From the NCBI RefSeq assembly GCF_005503445.1, contig NZ_SCOH01000006.1:1-64000 (forward strand): a stretch of DNA of 64,000 nucleotides. Reading direction: 5' to 3'. The notes under the pieces were generated by a model that worked only from the letters and a program-made list of their open reading frames with translations, did no database searches and was not told the origin of the DNA. The stretch's first letter is position 1. Each line of letters starts with the position of its first letter. The stretch is from Chitinivorax sp. B. GTDB lineage: Bacteria > Pseudomonadota > Gammaproteobacteria > Burkholderiales > SCOH01. The translations under genes were made by a program, and so were the position numbers. This document shows, in pieces, positions 19,107-28,716 of the stretch.

Positions 19107-19613
19107 GATCAACGATCCTTAACTGGTGACCAGGCACGGTATCGGTATAGCCGGGCCGTATAGGTGAGTGCAATGTCAACGATGCTGGGTGCCGTCATGT
19201 CGGTGGTTTGGCGACGACGCGGGGTAATCGGCAATACGGTGACAGCACCGATGCTGGTGTGGGACAGTGCCAGTGCGTACAGTGCAACACTGATCGACAT
19301 GGCCAAGGTCTGACCATGATAGCCCACCACCCTGTGCTCAAGCCAAGCGGGTTTAATGCCGTGAGCTAACTAGCATTCTTGACAAGCTCAATGCTACCCG
19401 GGACGAACAAAAGTGACTGAGCGCCTACAGACTGCGCCCAGTCCGATCCCAGCGTAGTTTCTACCTATTAGGCATAGCAGAATTCGACAATTGATCAACG
19501 CCAAGTTCATACTTTCATGGTACGTTGTCAGGACGATCCACCAAGCGGGATATTGACGATCTTGATTGCGCATGGCCCGACAGGTTTGCCGCAGGCAAGC
19601 CTGCATCGTTTCC
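19107..19613. other. Intergenic region upstream of the NfeD gene
   Basis: A 73-codon minus-strand frame (19330-19109) overlaps the NfeD start by a few bases and could be a small leader protein, but it has no ribosome site I trust and no recognisable motif. The rest holds only shadow frames. It presumably contains the NfeD-slipin promoter. Confidence 0.3.
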
Positions 19614-19840
19614 GGTTCTGTTGCATTAACTCCCATTCAACGGCCAGTAAGTCTGGCCACAACAGGTAGGCAAGGCGATGTTGAATGCGAAACGGTTCCG
19701 ATTTCCAGTGGAAATCATCCTGCAGTGTGTCCGCTGGCACGTGGCCCCTTCGTTCAGCGATCGGCAGATTGTTGAAATGATGGCAGAGCGAGGCATTCAG
19801 GTTGATCCTAGTGGCCTGCGTCGCTGGGCGGTCAGCATTC
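19614..19840 (+). pseudogene. IS6/IS26-type element, left end and transposase N-terminus
   Basis: ggttctgttgcattaac at 19614 resembles the terminal repeat typical of IS6-family elements (GGTTCTGTTGCAAA). Sixty bases later an ATG (19678) opens MLNAKRFRFPVEIILQCVRW and continues with SFSDRQIVEMMAERGIQVD and GLRRWAVS, the N-terminal region of an IS6-family DDE transposase. The match ends after ~53 codons where unrelated sequence begins, shortly before the DUF1877 gene. The catalytic DDE core and right end are missing. Confidence 0.65.
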
Positions 19841-19913
19841 CATCAGCCAATAGCCACCACCTTGTCCGGCACCGCATCTGGATGGGCGATGTTGATCCTG
19901 AAAGGACATTCCA

Positions 19914-20342
19914 ATGAGCATGGGCGGCGATTTTTACGCGATGACAGACAATCAGCTGGACGATCTTTTGTCGGGCGAACTGAATTACAGCGAGTTCCTA
20001 CATAACGAACTCGCTGAGGCTCCATCTGACCAATTCACCAAGGGTGAACACGTTTGGTATGAGATCACCATGCTGCTGAAGGAGGAATCAGTCAGCGGCT
20101 ACGACCACACCGATGCAATTCCCGAACAGTCCGGTTATTCCTACGCCAACGAGGTTCAGTCGATTGCAGCCGAGTTGAGCAGACTCGATCGCGAAACATT
20201 GGAGCGGCGCTTTGCCGAGCGCGCTGCTGGTCTAGGTACACGGGAGTCTTTTGAAACGGTGTACCCGATTCTCACCGGGGTCATTGAATTCTTTCAGCGC
20301 GCGGCCAGTCGGCAACAAGCCGTTCTGTTCCGCGTCACCTAA
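19914..20342 (+). CDS. DUF1877 (YfbM-like) family protein
   Basis: 142 residues, soluble and acidic, with no signal peptide. The start (MSMGGDFYAMTDNQLDDLL) matches the YfbM/DUF1877 opening, in which M-G-x-x-x-x-x-A-(I/M)-(T/S)-D-x-x-(I/L) is conserved. The C-terminal part (YPILTGVIEFFQRAASRQQA) matches the family's helical end. AAAGGA lies about 7 bases upstream. The molecular role of the family is unknown. It sits just after the IS6-type remnant and may owe its present promoter context to that insertion. Confidence 0.65.
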   Translation: MSMGGDFYAMTDNQLDDLLSGELNYSEFLHNELAEAPSDQFTKGEHVWYEITMLLKEESVSGYDHTDAIPEQSGYSYANEVQSIAAELSRLDRETLERRFAERAAGLGTRESFETVYPILTGVIEFFQRAASRQQAVLFRVT

Positions 20343-20572
20343 GTTTCTGACAGGGCATACTGCATCAGGGTAGAGCCCTGCGCCTTGTCAGCAATGCAAA
20401 AGGCAAACCGCGCCACATTCAACGTAACCGTACTGGCCAATCACAAGTGGCGTCAAACTGTGTCCGGTGGGTAGTCGATTACCCGGGCCTAACTGACTGT
20501 AGGCGCCGGATGCTCATGTGGTTTACAGGTAAACCATCAGATTGATAATCGGCGTCAACAGCTGCTGACGAC

Positions 20573-22273
20573 TCAAATACGGAAGCGTTTGACGATCGTT
20601 TGTAGTTTATCTGCCAAGTTTCTCAGGTTGCCTGCCGTGAGTGTCGTTTCGTCGACCATGTGTGAATTGCTTTCCGACAATTGCGCAATGCGCTCCATGT
20701 GATTGGCGATCTGCATGCTGGCTGTACTTTGCTCTCGTGTGGCCACCGCAATTTCCTGCATGTGCTGGTCTGCCTGTAGCGCACCAGCACTGATCGCAGA
20801 CAGAGCGGTGACGACTTGGTCGGTCAAGTCGACTCCCCGTTCGACAATCTGCGCATTGTTGGCAATGCTGTCCATCGCGTTACGTGTTTCGGAAATAATC
20901 GCATTGATAGTACCAGTGATCTCCGTGGTGGCCTGGCTGGTGCGTTCCGCCAGTTTACGCACTTCGTCAGCCACCACCGCGAAACCACGCCCTTGTTCGC
21001 CAGCACGAGCGGCTTCGATTGCTGCATTCAGTGCGAGTAAATTGGTTTGGTCGGCAATGTCGCGAATGGTGTTTGTGACGTGGCTAATGGCTGCCGATCG
21101 TTCGCCCAGTTGACCGACCAATGTACCCATGACATTGACCGATCTGGATATATCCTGCATCTCTGCCTTGGCTTGATTAGCGAGCTGCTTGCCATCCTGC
21201 GACAGCTGATGTGAATGCTGCGATACATCTGCTGCATCTTTCGCACGTGTTGCCACTTCACCGACACTGGTGGTCACCTGCTCCACTGCGGCAACGGTCG
21301 CACCGGCCAGGTCGTTCTGCTGGACCGAGACTGACGAAACCTCTGTTGCTGCCGACGCCAAGCGATTGGCTTCGTCAGCCACTCGATTCGACATCTCTTG
21401 AATCTCCTGGATGACACTACGGAAATTTGCGACGAGGCGATTGAAAGTTTGCGACACTGCAGCAATTTCGTCGTTACCCATAACGGGCAGTTCGATTGTA
21501 AAGTCCCCATCTCGTTGAACACGCTCCGCACCGGCAACAACGGAAGCTGCCGATCGAGCAATTCGCCGTGCGATCAGAAATACTGCCAGCACAACCAAAC
21601 AGAATCCAGCCAGAATTGTAAACCCAACATAGTTGATCCCTTGACTGATCTGATGCTCGACGTCGTTCAATGGCACTGATACCGCGATCACACCGCGCAC
21701 ATCGCCTACCTTCCAGTCTCGTTTCGGTGATTCGGGATGCGCGTTGTGGCAGGCGACGCAGCCGGCTTGCATCACATCGGCCACTGCATAGCGGGCAAAA
21801 AGCTGCTTGTCTATTTTGGCCAACGTGTACTGGGGTGTTTTGGGATCTTGTTCCAACGATGCCAGCGCCTTCGTTTCGAAGTCATCATATTTCTCTGTTG
21901 CAGCTCGATGCGGAAACGGATGGCGGCTGTACAGCCGAACCGACATGCCGGCACTATCATGCGCAATGGCCTCACCCAATACTTTGACCAGCGTTGCCGG
22001 TAACGGCAGGGTATTGGCCTTTGTCATGAAATCATAATCCACCTGCATGCCGGATTTTTTGGCTCGCGGTATGATTTCGCCAGTATAGAATTTTCGGAGT
22101 GTCACCATTTGACCAGCCACTGCTTTGGCGGTCGACAACCCTGCACCATGGACTGTGGTTTCGCGGACGTAGCTTAGAATTGCCAATGTGCCGAATAGCA
22201 TACATAGGCCTACCAAAAGTACTGGTATGATCATTTCCCGGAATACAGATTTCCCAATCGTCTTCGGCATCAT
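20573..22273 (-). CDS. Methyl-accepting chemotaxis protein with a CxxCH haem-type sensor domain
   Basis: 566 residues. Membrane helix 1 at ~15-35; a periplasmic DUF3365/Tll0287-like domain follows, containing a c-type haem attachment motif C172-V-A-C175-H176. Helix 2 lies at ~217-236, then a HAMP linker and a long methyl-accepting coiled-coil. The latter has the universal hairpin tip [20 protein letters not shown] and [21 protein letters not shown] covalently bound haem suggests sensing of redox, oxygen or NO, relayed to CheA/CheW; the ligand is inferred. No other chemotaxis genes are adjacent, so it stands alone. Two adjacent ATGs (22273 and 22270) are possible starts. Confidence 0.92.
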   Translation of the reverse strand: MMPKTIGKSVFREMIIPVLLVGLCMLFGTLAILSYVRETTVHGAGLSTAKAVAGQMVTLRKFYTGEIIPRAKKSGMQVDYDFMTKANTLPLPATLVKVLGEAIAHDSAGMSVRLYSRHPFPHRAATEKYDDFETKALASLEQDPKTPQYTLAKIDKQLFARYAVADVMQAGCVACHNAHPESPKRDWKVGDVRGVIAVSVPLNDVEHQISQGINYVGFTILAGFCLVVLAVFLIARRIARSAASVVAGAERVQRDGDFTIELPVMGNDEIAAVSQTFNRLVANFRSVIQEIQEMSNRVADEANRLASAATEVSSVSVQQNDLAGATVAAVEQVTTSVGEVATRAKDAADVSQHSHQLSQDGKQLANQAKAEMQDISRSVNVMGTLVGQLGERSAAISHVTNTIRDIADQTNLLALNAAIEAARAGEQGRGFAVVADEVRKLAERTSQATTEITGTINAIISETRNAMDSIANNAQIVERGVDLTDQVVTALSAISAGALQADQHMQEIAVATREQSTASMQIANHMERIAQLSESNSHMVDETTLTAGNLRNLADKLQTIVKRFRI

Positions 22274-22551
22274 CTCAACAATCCAATACGCAAATGTCAG
22301 CGCTATTGCAGACCACGCTCATCACGCTGTATCACCCGGTGGTCCCAATGAGTTGTAATAACCTTGTCCGGCCCTATCGATCAAACGGTTGGTCATCCCA
22401 ACATATCGCTCAGGTCAAGCAGCTCCACACTCAATTCATGGCAAATACTTGGTTTCTGATGGCGTGAATCACACTATATATGCTTCACCATAGTTGTAAT
22501 GACAGAAGCGTTCAAGCGACTTAATCCACCAAGTTGCTGACATGGCAGGCA

Positions 22552-22818
22552 CTATCTGGAAAGCCCAATCGCCTGATTGCGAAACAGACGACCGCGTCGA
22601 GGCGCGGTTGCTTGCAACCTGTTCCGGCCAGAAAGCACGTCAAGTACAGGCTCGGCCGGTTTGAAGTGCAGTTCGCAATGCCCAGATTGATCAAAGTGGA
22701 TCATTAGGTATCGATATACCAGCACCTGCACCCGAAAATGCGCAACCTCCTCGCACGTGGCAAGCGCCAGTGACATCAAGGTATATGTGCCGCCGCGCCG
22801 ATCAAGTCGCATCATCCG
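22552..22818 (-). CDS. Small hypothetical protein
   Basis: An 88-residue frame starting MMRLDRRGGTYTLM (ATG at 22818; AGGAG lies 12 bases upstream, which is long). The sequence has a balanced composition with an alternating hydrophobic core (EEVAHFRVQVLVYRYLMIHF), so it could be real. I see no known family. It is divergent from the periplasmic-binding gene at 22937. Without comparative data I treat it as possible. Confidence 0.35.
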   Translation of the reverse strand, partial: RMMRLDRRGGTYTLMSLALATCEEVAHFRVQVLVYRYLMIHFDQSGHCELHFKPAEPVLDVLSGRNRLQATAPRRGRLFRNQAIGLSR

Positions 22819-22936
22819 AACCGTGTGCTCCTGCTCTATAATCAATACCTTACTTCATCGATTATAGTAATCATTAAATTTTATATTTCGTATACTTACA
22901 TATTGAATAGGCAGATTCTTGATACAGGCAGAAGCG

Positions 22937-23665
22937 ATGAAAGTACTGGTACTGCTCTGGCTGGTGATGGCAACCAGGGTATATGGTGTGGAAGTAGCGA
23001 TGGCGTTTGGCGAGAAGATTCCCCCCTTCTGCTTTCCTGCCACCAATTCCGGGATAGAACTGGAGGTCATTGGAGAGGCATTGGCCTATCGAGGGCATGT
23101 CTTGAAGCCCCGATACTTTCCGTTGGCCCGCGTCCCCATTGCATTCAAATCAAAACGCGTCGACGCCGCAATGACCGACTTGGGAATCAATTTGACGGCT
23201 ACCGGCGCCTATTACGGTGACCCGGCCGTCACCTATGACAACGTCCTCATCACCTTGCTGCATCGGCAGATCATCATCAGCAAACCGGAGGATCTGCAAG
23301 GGTTGCGGGTAATTTCCTTTCAGGGCGCCATCAAGCGCTACCCCGCTTGGCTCAATGCGGTAAAACGGGCGGGCAATTATTTCGAGCACAATGATCAGGC
23401 CGTGCAAGTCAGAACACTCATGCGCGGACACTATGATGTCGTGCTCAGCGACCGGAACATTTTCAAATACTTCATGCTTCAGCTGAAACACGAAGAGGGT
23501 GATGTGTTGCCGATTCAAGAGCATTCATTCACTACGATTGACCCGAAGGATTACCGACCGGTATTTCGCAGTCGCGAAGTGCGGGACGACTTCAATGCAG
23601 GACTAAAGCATTTGAAAGAGACTGGGCGATATCAAGCTATTTATGACAAATATTTGACGGAATGA
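22937..23665 (+). CDS. Periplasmic amino-acid-binding-like protein (SBP_bac_3)
   Basis: 242 residues from the ATG at 22937; an in-frame TTG lies 18 bases upstream. The signal peptide is short (VLVLLWLVMATRVYG). The mature part has the solute-binding-3 layout: EVIGEALAYRGHVLKPRYFP, RVDAAMTDLGIN, GLRVISFQG and a C-terminal end LKETGRYQAIYDKY. Stand-alone proteins of this type are common in betaproteobacteria and need not work with an ABC importer; no permease or ATPase gene is next to it. An AT-rich stretch (22840-22920) just upstream is probably its promoter. Confidence 0.8.
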   Translation: MKVLVLLWLVMATRVYGVEVAMAFGEKIPPFCFPATNSGIELEVIGEALAYRGHVLKPRYFPLARVPIAFKSKRVDAAMTDLGINLTATGAYYGDPAVTYDNVLITLLHRQIIISKPEDLQGLRVISFQGAIKRYPAWLNAVKRAGNYFEHNDQAVQVRTLMRGHYDVVLSDRNIFKYFMLQLKHEEGDVLPIQEHSFTTIDPKDYRPVFRSREVRDDFNAGLKHLKETGRYQAIYDKYLTE

Positions 23666-23728
23666 GTTTGGCTGATCAATCCATCAACTTGAATCACATA
23701 CTGCAACCCGCAAATCGGGGGTATGGGG

Positions 23729-24097
23729 TCAGTCGAAATAGCGCTGCAAATCTTCAGGAATCGGCATGGGCATGAATGGGCTGACATTGGCGCCGCCGGT
23801 ATTACCAATGGGTACACGGCCAATGGCCGATCCCAATCCGCCACCAACAATCCGAATCACCTGCCCAACGACTTCACGCCGGTCACGCCGTTGCAAGCCA
23901 ATTCTCAGCATCCACACATGGCTGATGATATGGGGCCAAACATAACGCTGCCCCAGAATGTGGGCACGTTCCAGATGGGAAAATGCAACATCAAACTGTT
24001 GCAGCCCATATGCCTGCTTCCCAGCAGTCATTTCAGCATCAAATGCCGTGCCAAGTTTCATTGGCATGGCACGAAACCCGTGCGTCAACTGCTTCAT
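23729..24097 (-). CDS. DUF3703 family protein
   Basis: 122 residues. The body matches the DUF3703 pattern: FSHLERAHILGQRYVWPHII at ~40-59, then MLRIGLQRRDRREVVGQVIR, and the distinctive C-terminal PIGNTGGANVSPFMPMPIPE. The family is small, cytoplasmic and of unknown function; the AHILGQ segment is reminiscent of TPR-like helical proteins. It ends facing the plus-strand binding-protein gene. Confidence 0.75.
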   Translation of the reverse strand: MKQLTHGFRAMPMKLGTAFDAEMTAGKQAYGLQQFDVAFSHLERAHILGQRYVWPHIISHVWMLRIGLQRRDRREVVGQVIRIVGGGLGSAIGRVPIGNTGGANVSPFMPMPIPEDLQRYFD

Positions 24098-24212
24098 TAC
24101 CTAGTATGCCTTGTCATGAATTGAGGACCCGTCTTGGGTCCACTACCCTAACACATGCTGCCAAACAAGTAATGTACTCTGCCGCCCCGGCTCGGGCATC
24201 GCCAGCTCGCAA

Positions 24213-24683
24213 TCAGCCCTCAACCAATGTCTCACGCAGCCTTGGCACCGTAGGCATGTTACGAACATGAAAACGCACCATGCGGATACCGGCGGCGGCG
24301 ACAGCCCTATCCTTCTTCTCATCTGCGGCTTGGCGATCAGGCCGTTGGTGAGATGCATCATCCAGTTCAATAGCTGCAACGATGGAGGCATCCCGATTGC
24401 AGAGCACGAAATCCACACTCATCCGACTGATGCGGTTGAACCAATATTGTCGATCTGCACCTTTGCGAATACCCAGAATGCGGGACAAGCCGACTTGAGC
24501 TAGAACAATATGATCCGGAAAAGCTTGGGTCAGCCGAAAATAGAGAATCTGCTCCGGCTCAGACATGGGTTTTTGCGCAATGAACGGCCACGACTCTTCC
24601 CGCTTCCGACCGGAGCCGAGCAACAGTCTCAATGCAGCCAGTACCACCACCGCAACCGCACCCCAAATCACAATATCTCGCAT
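24213..24683 (-). CDS. DUF2726 protein with an N-terminal membrane anchor
   Basis: 156 residues: one N-terminal hydrophobic helix (IVIWGAVAVVVLAALRLLLG), then a DUF2726 domain. Key segments are KPMSEPEQILYFRLTQAFP, VDFVLCNRDASIVAAIELDD and a closing KKDRAVAAAGIRMVRFHV. The order (SxxEQxLYxRL, VDFVL, AxIELDDxSH, R-x-x-D-xxK) fits the restriction-endonuclease-like fold of DUF2726, with likely catalytic acids and lysine in the IELDD and KKD parts. Role unknown; a membrane-tethered nuclease is possible. The two neighbouring genes on the same strand are unrelated in sequence. Confidence 0.7.
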   Translation of the reverse strand: MRDIVIWGAVAVVVLAALRLLLGSGRKREESWPFIAQKPMSEPEQILYFRLTQAFPDHIVLAQVGLSRILGIRKGADRQYWFNRISRMSVDFVLCNRDASIVAAIELDDASHQRPDRQAADEKKDRAVAAAGIRMVRFHVRNMPTVPRLRETLVEG

Positions 24684-24934
24684 ATCACATCCAAAAAAGC
24701 GGCCGATACTAAAGCGCTATCTGAAAATCTTCAAATTCTTTTGTTTCCGCGAAAATAACCGACGGCAGGCCAAACTAACCTGTGCAACATGGCCTGGACA
24801 TCATCACCGAGTCAAACCGTTCAGAAGGCAGGGTGTTGCATACATTGGATTGAGAGTGAAGATGCCTTGACCTGCAAACAGATGCACAGTCGGACCCGCA
24901 ATATGATCCGGCAGAGACTCCAAGGCCGATAAAT

Positions 24935-25582
24935 TCACCCAGATATGGTGCTGCGCGGCGCTGGCGCTGCATCCATTCGCTCGGCAGGATAAGGACGCAG
25001 AAATTGCCGTGCCATTACAGGGTTCCTGCAACTCAACCAAGCCTGGTAATCTTCTGGCGGCACGATAACCAACATGCGTTTCTCGTCCAGTGGCTTATGA
25101 AATCGCCGCATCAAAGGGTGGTCATCGGCATTGATGGTGATTTGGGTGAATGCGCAATCAATTCCGCCGTCTTCGCGAGCCCAGGTGCGCCAGATTCCGG
25201 CAACAGCGAAGATGCTGTCGTCAACCATGCCGATTCGCCAGCGCACGTGCGAACCTGATTCATAATTGGGTTCATACAGGTATTTCACAGGTACCAAGCA
25301 AAACTGGCAGGCCTGCCAGAAAGGCTTGTAGTTACGTAAGGTACCAATGGTTTCCGATCGCGCATTCATGGTTGACAGCTTGTTGACACCTGGCGGTTTC
25401 CACATTTGCGGAACCAGGCCGTAACTGGCAGGCACACAGATACGAGCACCATCGTCATCCAGTAGCACAATGGGCGCCAGATAGTCTTGCCAGGTCTCCT
25501 CTGGCTGATTCTCAACGGGGTAATCCACCCCAAAATGGTGACAAAGTTCGCGAGACGTAGCTGTCTGAAAATTCACGCACAT
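24935..25582 (-). CDS. SOS-response-associated peptidase (SRAP/YedK/HMCES-like)
   Basis: 215 residues. The protein begins MCVNFQ, placing the catalytic/crosslinking cysteine at position 2 after Met removal. It has the family signature MNARSET (~72-78), then FWQACQFCLVPVKYLYEPNY. Toward the C-terminus are CAFTQITINADDHPLMRRFH with the conserved His, and MLVIVPPEDYQAWL. SRAP proteins form a thiazolidine crosslink with abasic sites in single-stranded DNA and shield them. The first residues differ from the usual MCGR, as in a known divergent branch. The next gene downstream is the DUF2726 protein. No SOS box was looked for systematically. Confidence 0.85.
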   Translation of the reverse strand: MCVNFQTATSRELCHHFGVDYPVENQPEETWQDYLAPIVLLDDDGARICVPASYGLVPQMWKPPGVNKLSTMNARSETIGTLRNYKPFWQACQFCLVPVKYLYEPNYESGSHVRWRIGMVDDSIFAVAGIWRTWAREDGGIDCAFTQITINADDHPLMRRFHKPLDEKRMLVIVPPEDYQAWLSCRNPVMARQFLRPYPAERMDAAPAPRSTISG

Positions 25583-25598
25583 GGCCGAAATACTCGAC

Positions 25599-25985
25599 CT
25601 AATGTGGCAAAGTCAGGCTTGACCGAATTTGTGACAACAACCAAGCGTCCGTAGCATAGGGTGGCCACTGCGCACTGACTGACCGGGCATGCTGCATCAA
25701 CGCCAGCATGGCCTGTTTGGACATACCGCCAAAGGTGCCACGATCGGTCAAGCCCTGCACCACCGCAGCAGCCTTGACGCCACCGAGCCATTGCATGGCC
25801 GCCATGAATGTCCAGCCAGGGCCGATACGCGACACTACCTGATCGTTCAGTATATCAACGTCCAGAGCGGTGTTGGCACACGCCAAGGCAAACACGGCCA
25901 GCGCCCCAAATGTCTTGCGGGCATCGGTAATGGTGGGTGGGATGGGATTAACAAGCAGCGTTGCCTGCTCACAAGCAGTTTTCAT
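25599..25985 (-). CDS. Hypothetical protein
   Basis: 128 residues from the ATG at 25985, which has an excellent AGGAGG ribosome site 5 bases upstream; the longer open frame has none. The sequence begins MKTACEQATLLVNPIPPTIT and contains a helical, Ala-rich middle (FGALAVFALACANTALDVDI). The C-terminus resembles nothing I can name. It lies 16 bases upstream of the SRAP gene on the same strand, so the two are probably one operon. No signal peptide is evident. Confidence 0.6.
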   Translation of the reverse strand: MKTACEQATLLVNPIPPTITDARKTFGALAVFALACANTALDVDILNDQVVSRIGPGWTFMAAMQWLGGVKAAAVVQGLTDRGTFGGMSKQAMLALMQHARSVSAQWPPYATDAWLLSQIRSSLTLPH

Positions 25986-26254
25986 TGTTCCTCCTGGCAG
26001 TATGGATGCCATGCCAATCTGATTGAGCAGGTCAACACAGACATCACGATAACTGTAATTATAAACAGCCAATCAATCAAATGCCAATTGGGCGCACTCG
26101 CAGCTAGCTGAACTTGAAATCAAGCGGCTCGATTACGCTGTATTGAGTCTATCAGGACGGCTGCCGGCAACTCCAGACAAAACAATCCGCTTCATCCAAA
26201 ACAGCCGATGAAGGTTGTAGATCTTGTTGACAAGCGGTAGATTGCCCGCCTGAT

Positions 26255-26617
26255 TCAACGCCCGAACTGGAAAGGTATGGTTCGCATGTAACCGACCGTA
26301 TCCAATGGGCTTTTCGCATAAGAAGCCACCAGATCGGAAGCGCGGCTGGCACTGGTCAGTTCAATGTGCTGAAAAGCAACAACCAGCATCTGGATAGCAG
26401 CATCAATTGTCAAGTTGTTGGCATTGGCAAACTCGCGCAGTTGACTGGCCGTTTGGCGGCTGAGGTCAACAGAGGAGCCGATACCATTGAGCTTCCTGCT
26501 TCTGCGCTTGCGTTCGGCCGGGGTCATGGCACGTGTGCCAATAGGTGGACGGCCACGCCGTTTCGGCACTGGCATGCCTGGGAGTTCCATGGTTTTGTCG
26601 TCTGCTGCTTGCTTCAT
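26255..26617 (-). CDS. Small protein with an AT-hook-like basic motif
   Basis: 120 residues. An N-terminal basic segment KRRGRPPIGTRAMTPAERKR (~19-38) contains the RGRPP core of AT-hook DNA-binding motifs. A helical region with SQLREFANANNLTIDAAIQM follows, whose spacing recalls small ribbon-helix-helix or LexA-regulated-type proteins. A nucleoid or regulatory role is an inference. It is separated from the hypothetical-SRAP operon by about 270 bases. Confidence 0.5.
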   Translation of the reverse strand: MKQAADDKTMELPGMPVPKRRGRPPIGTRAMTPAERKRRSRKLNGIGSSVDLSRQTASQLREFANANNLTIDAAIQMLVVAFQHIELTSASRASDLVASYAKSPLDTVGYMRTIPFQFGR

Positions 26618-27056
26618 GGATGGGGTCGTGAATTTTTTGCGGCGCGCATTGTAACACCGTTGGCGATAAATTATTCATTGCGTGACGGGCGCGAAAGCGG
26701 ATCAAACCATCACATTGCCACGACACGTCATTGACCAACCTTGAATCAACATGACCAAGTCAACGGAAAGCAATCGATTAATCCTTATAAAACAAATCAC
26801 TGAAATTTTAAGCAATTATCAATCCACGTTCGAGTGGAGCGGTTTGATGGATTGACAGGCAGTTACCAGTCATTGGATCAATCATTTGATTCCGGCCTGC
26901 ATTGCATCAGTATTTGGGATACGTTGCCATCAGGATCGGCGATCCATCAATACCTTCATGCCCACGTACAGCATCTGCCGGCTGCTGCTTACCAGTGGCC
27001 GGGCCGGCCAGCAACATCAAGTGGCACCTTATCGGCCACGAGGCAAGCCGGATGAG
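26618..27056. other. Intergenic, no convincing gene
   Basis: A short AT-rich patch at 26750-26830 is the only compositional feature. A 73-codon plus-strand frame opening with GTG (26834-27055) lacks a ribosome site and any motif; I do not call it. Confidence 0.4.
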
Positions 27057-27689
27057 CTATAGCCGCCCGTAGTACAGCAGATTGCCCGGCGATTGTGGAT
27101 CGCTGCTGACGATAAATTGATAAGCCAATTGTTCGACATCGTGTAGGGTCAATCGGCCATCCTTATCAGCATCCATGGTGCAGAATGCATCCCAAGCACT
27201 GGCGCGCGAGCCGATAGCCACCAATAGGTTACGATACTCCTCATAGGTAATACAGTCGCTGCCATCATGATCAATCAAGTCCATGATGGCGCGACATGCC
27301 TGCTTCAATGAAGGAGATGGGCCATTGGCACTTTCGCAGGCATAGACCTGCCGTTCAAAGTAGCAAAGATAGTCGCTCAGTGACACCACTAGATCCCCAT
27401 TGTGTTCGGTTGCTGCGCCTAGCCGCCAGAACAGCGCGGTACGGATATCGACCAGGTAGTGGGTTCGAGGATCGTTCTCGTCCCACCCAAATGCCTTGGC
27501 GACACGTCGGGCATGCTCCACAAATTCTTCCAGCGCCAGGAAGCCGTCGTGATTCTGATCGTAGAAATTGAACAGTGCCGTAAACTTCTCGACTTGAAAT
27601 GGGGATAGATTGACAGCTTGCACTTGCTTATCAGAAGAAGCCTGATTACAAGGTAAAACAAGCGAATCCAGAGTCGTAGTGGTCGACAT
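27057..27689 (-). CDS. EF-hand calcium-binding protein (calerythrin/sarcoplasmic-type)
   Basis: 210 residues from the ATG at 27689; the open frame continues upstream but runs over the preceding GNAT gene. It contains three good EF-hand loops: DQNHDGFLALEE, DHDGSDCITYEE and DADKDGRLTLHD. A degenerate fourth region lies between the first and second (EHNGDLVVSLSD). The layout is that of four-hand calcium sensors or buffers related to calerythrin/calexcitin. No signal peptide, so cytoplasmic. It starts 10 bases after the stop of the acetyltransferase gene, implying co-transcription. Confidence 0.85.
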   Translation of the reverse strand: MSTTTTLDSLVLPCNQASSDKQVQAVNLSPFQVEKFTALFNFYDQNHDGFLALEEFVEHARRVAKAFGWDENDPRTHYLVDIRTALFWRLGAATEHNGDLVVSLSDYLCYFERQVYACESANGPSPSLKQACRAIMDLIDHDGSDCITYEEYRNLLVAIGSRASAWDAFCTMDADKDGRLTLHDVEQLAYQFIVSSDPQSPGNLLYYGRL

Positions 27690-27699
27690 GATGACAAAC

Positions 27700-28371
27700 C
27701 TATGCAGAAGTGACGGTGAAAGAAGTGGTAGGCCAGGCGGTAATGGCCATCTGGAGCAACGGACAACAACTGCAACGAACAAGACCCGATTGGATGGCAG
27801 GCAGACTAGATGCCAACACACGACAGGCATCCCCCACCATCAGGAAATAAGGTACGTCACCACGCTGCTTGGTTTGCAGCCCGGTGTGGGCAAACCCGGC
27901 AGACAAAGCCATCTGTAGCGACACGCCGCCATTCTCGGCCAGTACATAGCGCACCCCGTGGTGCCAGCCCCACAGTATGGCCAGCACGGTCAACAAATAC
28001 CCCCAGCCACATCGACGATACTCGGGGACGATATACAAACCCAGGCCTTCGCAATATTGGCCGCGATCTGCCGAGGGCAGATTAGCCAATGGCCAACCTG
28101 TTTTTGATTCAAACAAGAAACGAACAGATGGATGTGGCAGGATGACACCTGTCATGCCGACAGGCTCGCCTGCGGGGTTGGTCAGCAGGACGAATCGCGC
28201 CGTTGGCAATTGCCGGGCAGAAGGCGATGCGACGATGGCATCGCCTTGGCTCTGGCCACGTTCCGCCATGCTGCGCTGCCAGAACTGATCAATCAACTGT
28301 AGATCAGCGTGTATGCCCGCCTCGTTTTGCCGCTGATCCAGGCGGACTACCCACTTGCCGTCATGACTCAT
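27700..28371 (-). CDS. GNAT-family N-acetyltransferase
   Basis: 223 residues. The acetyl-CoA-binding motif A is present: YIVPEYRRCGWGYLLT (~113-128), preceded by the beta-4 strand. A motif-B-like segment follows (NGGVSLQMALSAGFAHTGL). AGGAGG lies just upstream of the ATG at 28371. The substrate is unknown. The EF-hand gene follows by 10 bases. The gene is divergent from the isocyanide synthase operon, sharing a ~345-base intergenic region, so it might belong to the same pathway; there is no direct evidence. Confidence 0.75.
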   Translation of the reverse strand: MSHDGKWVVRLDQRQNEAGIHADLQLIDQFWQRSMAERGQSQGDAIVASPSARQLPTARFVLLTNPAGEPVGMTGVILPHPSVRFLFESKTGWPLANLPSADRGQYCEGLGLYIVPEYRRCGWGYLLTVLAILWGWHHGVRYVLAENGGVSLQMALSAGFAHTGLQTKQRGDVPYFLMVGDACRVLASSLPAIQSGLVRCSCCPLLQMAITAWPTTSFTVTSA

Positions 28372-28716
28372 CCTGCCTCCTGGGTTGATAGGTGCAGCGT
28401 GTCGATTCAGGTGGACGGGTCACGCCACACCCTGGCATTTACTGTAGCTGATTGGGTGGACGATTCAAGGCATGAGCTGTATATGACTATAACCCCAATA
28501 CAGACAGCGGTCATCATTATTAATTTTTGCTTAATTGTGAATTCAAGCAAAGGCTCTTTTTCAATCCTTCTCAGCACGCCATCATTTGCGAAAATTTGTT
28601 TTCAACCATGCTGGCCTTTTCAATTTTGTCACATCATAACATCTGAATATCTGCAATTAAATATTTGATTGTCGGATCTTCCAAGCCCTCACCCCCATTC
28701 GGAGGACTTACCCTTC
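28372..28716. promoter_or_regulatory. Divergent AT-rich promoter region of the isonitrile operon
   Basis: The 345 bases between the GNAT start and the first isocyanide synthase start become strongly AT-rich from about 28500 (for example attattaatttttgct) compared with the flanking genes. No coding frame is credible. A GGAGG ribosome site at 28701 precedes the ATG at 28717. I cannot assign -35/-10 boxes or an operator with confidence. Confidence 0.45.

Noticed and set aside
26834-27055. 73-codon plus-strand frame
   Set aside because: GTG start without a ribosome site and no recognisable feature.
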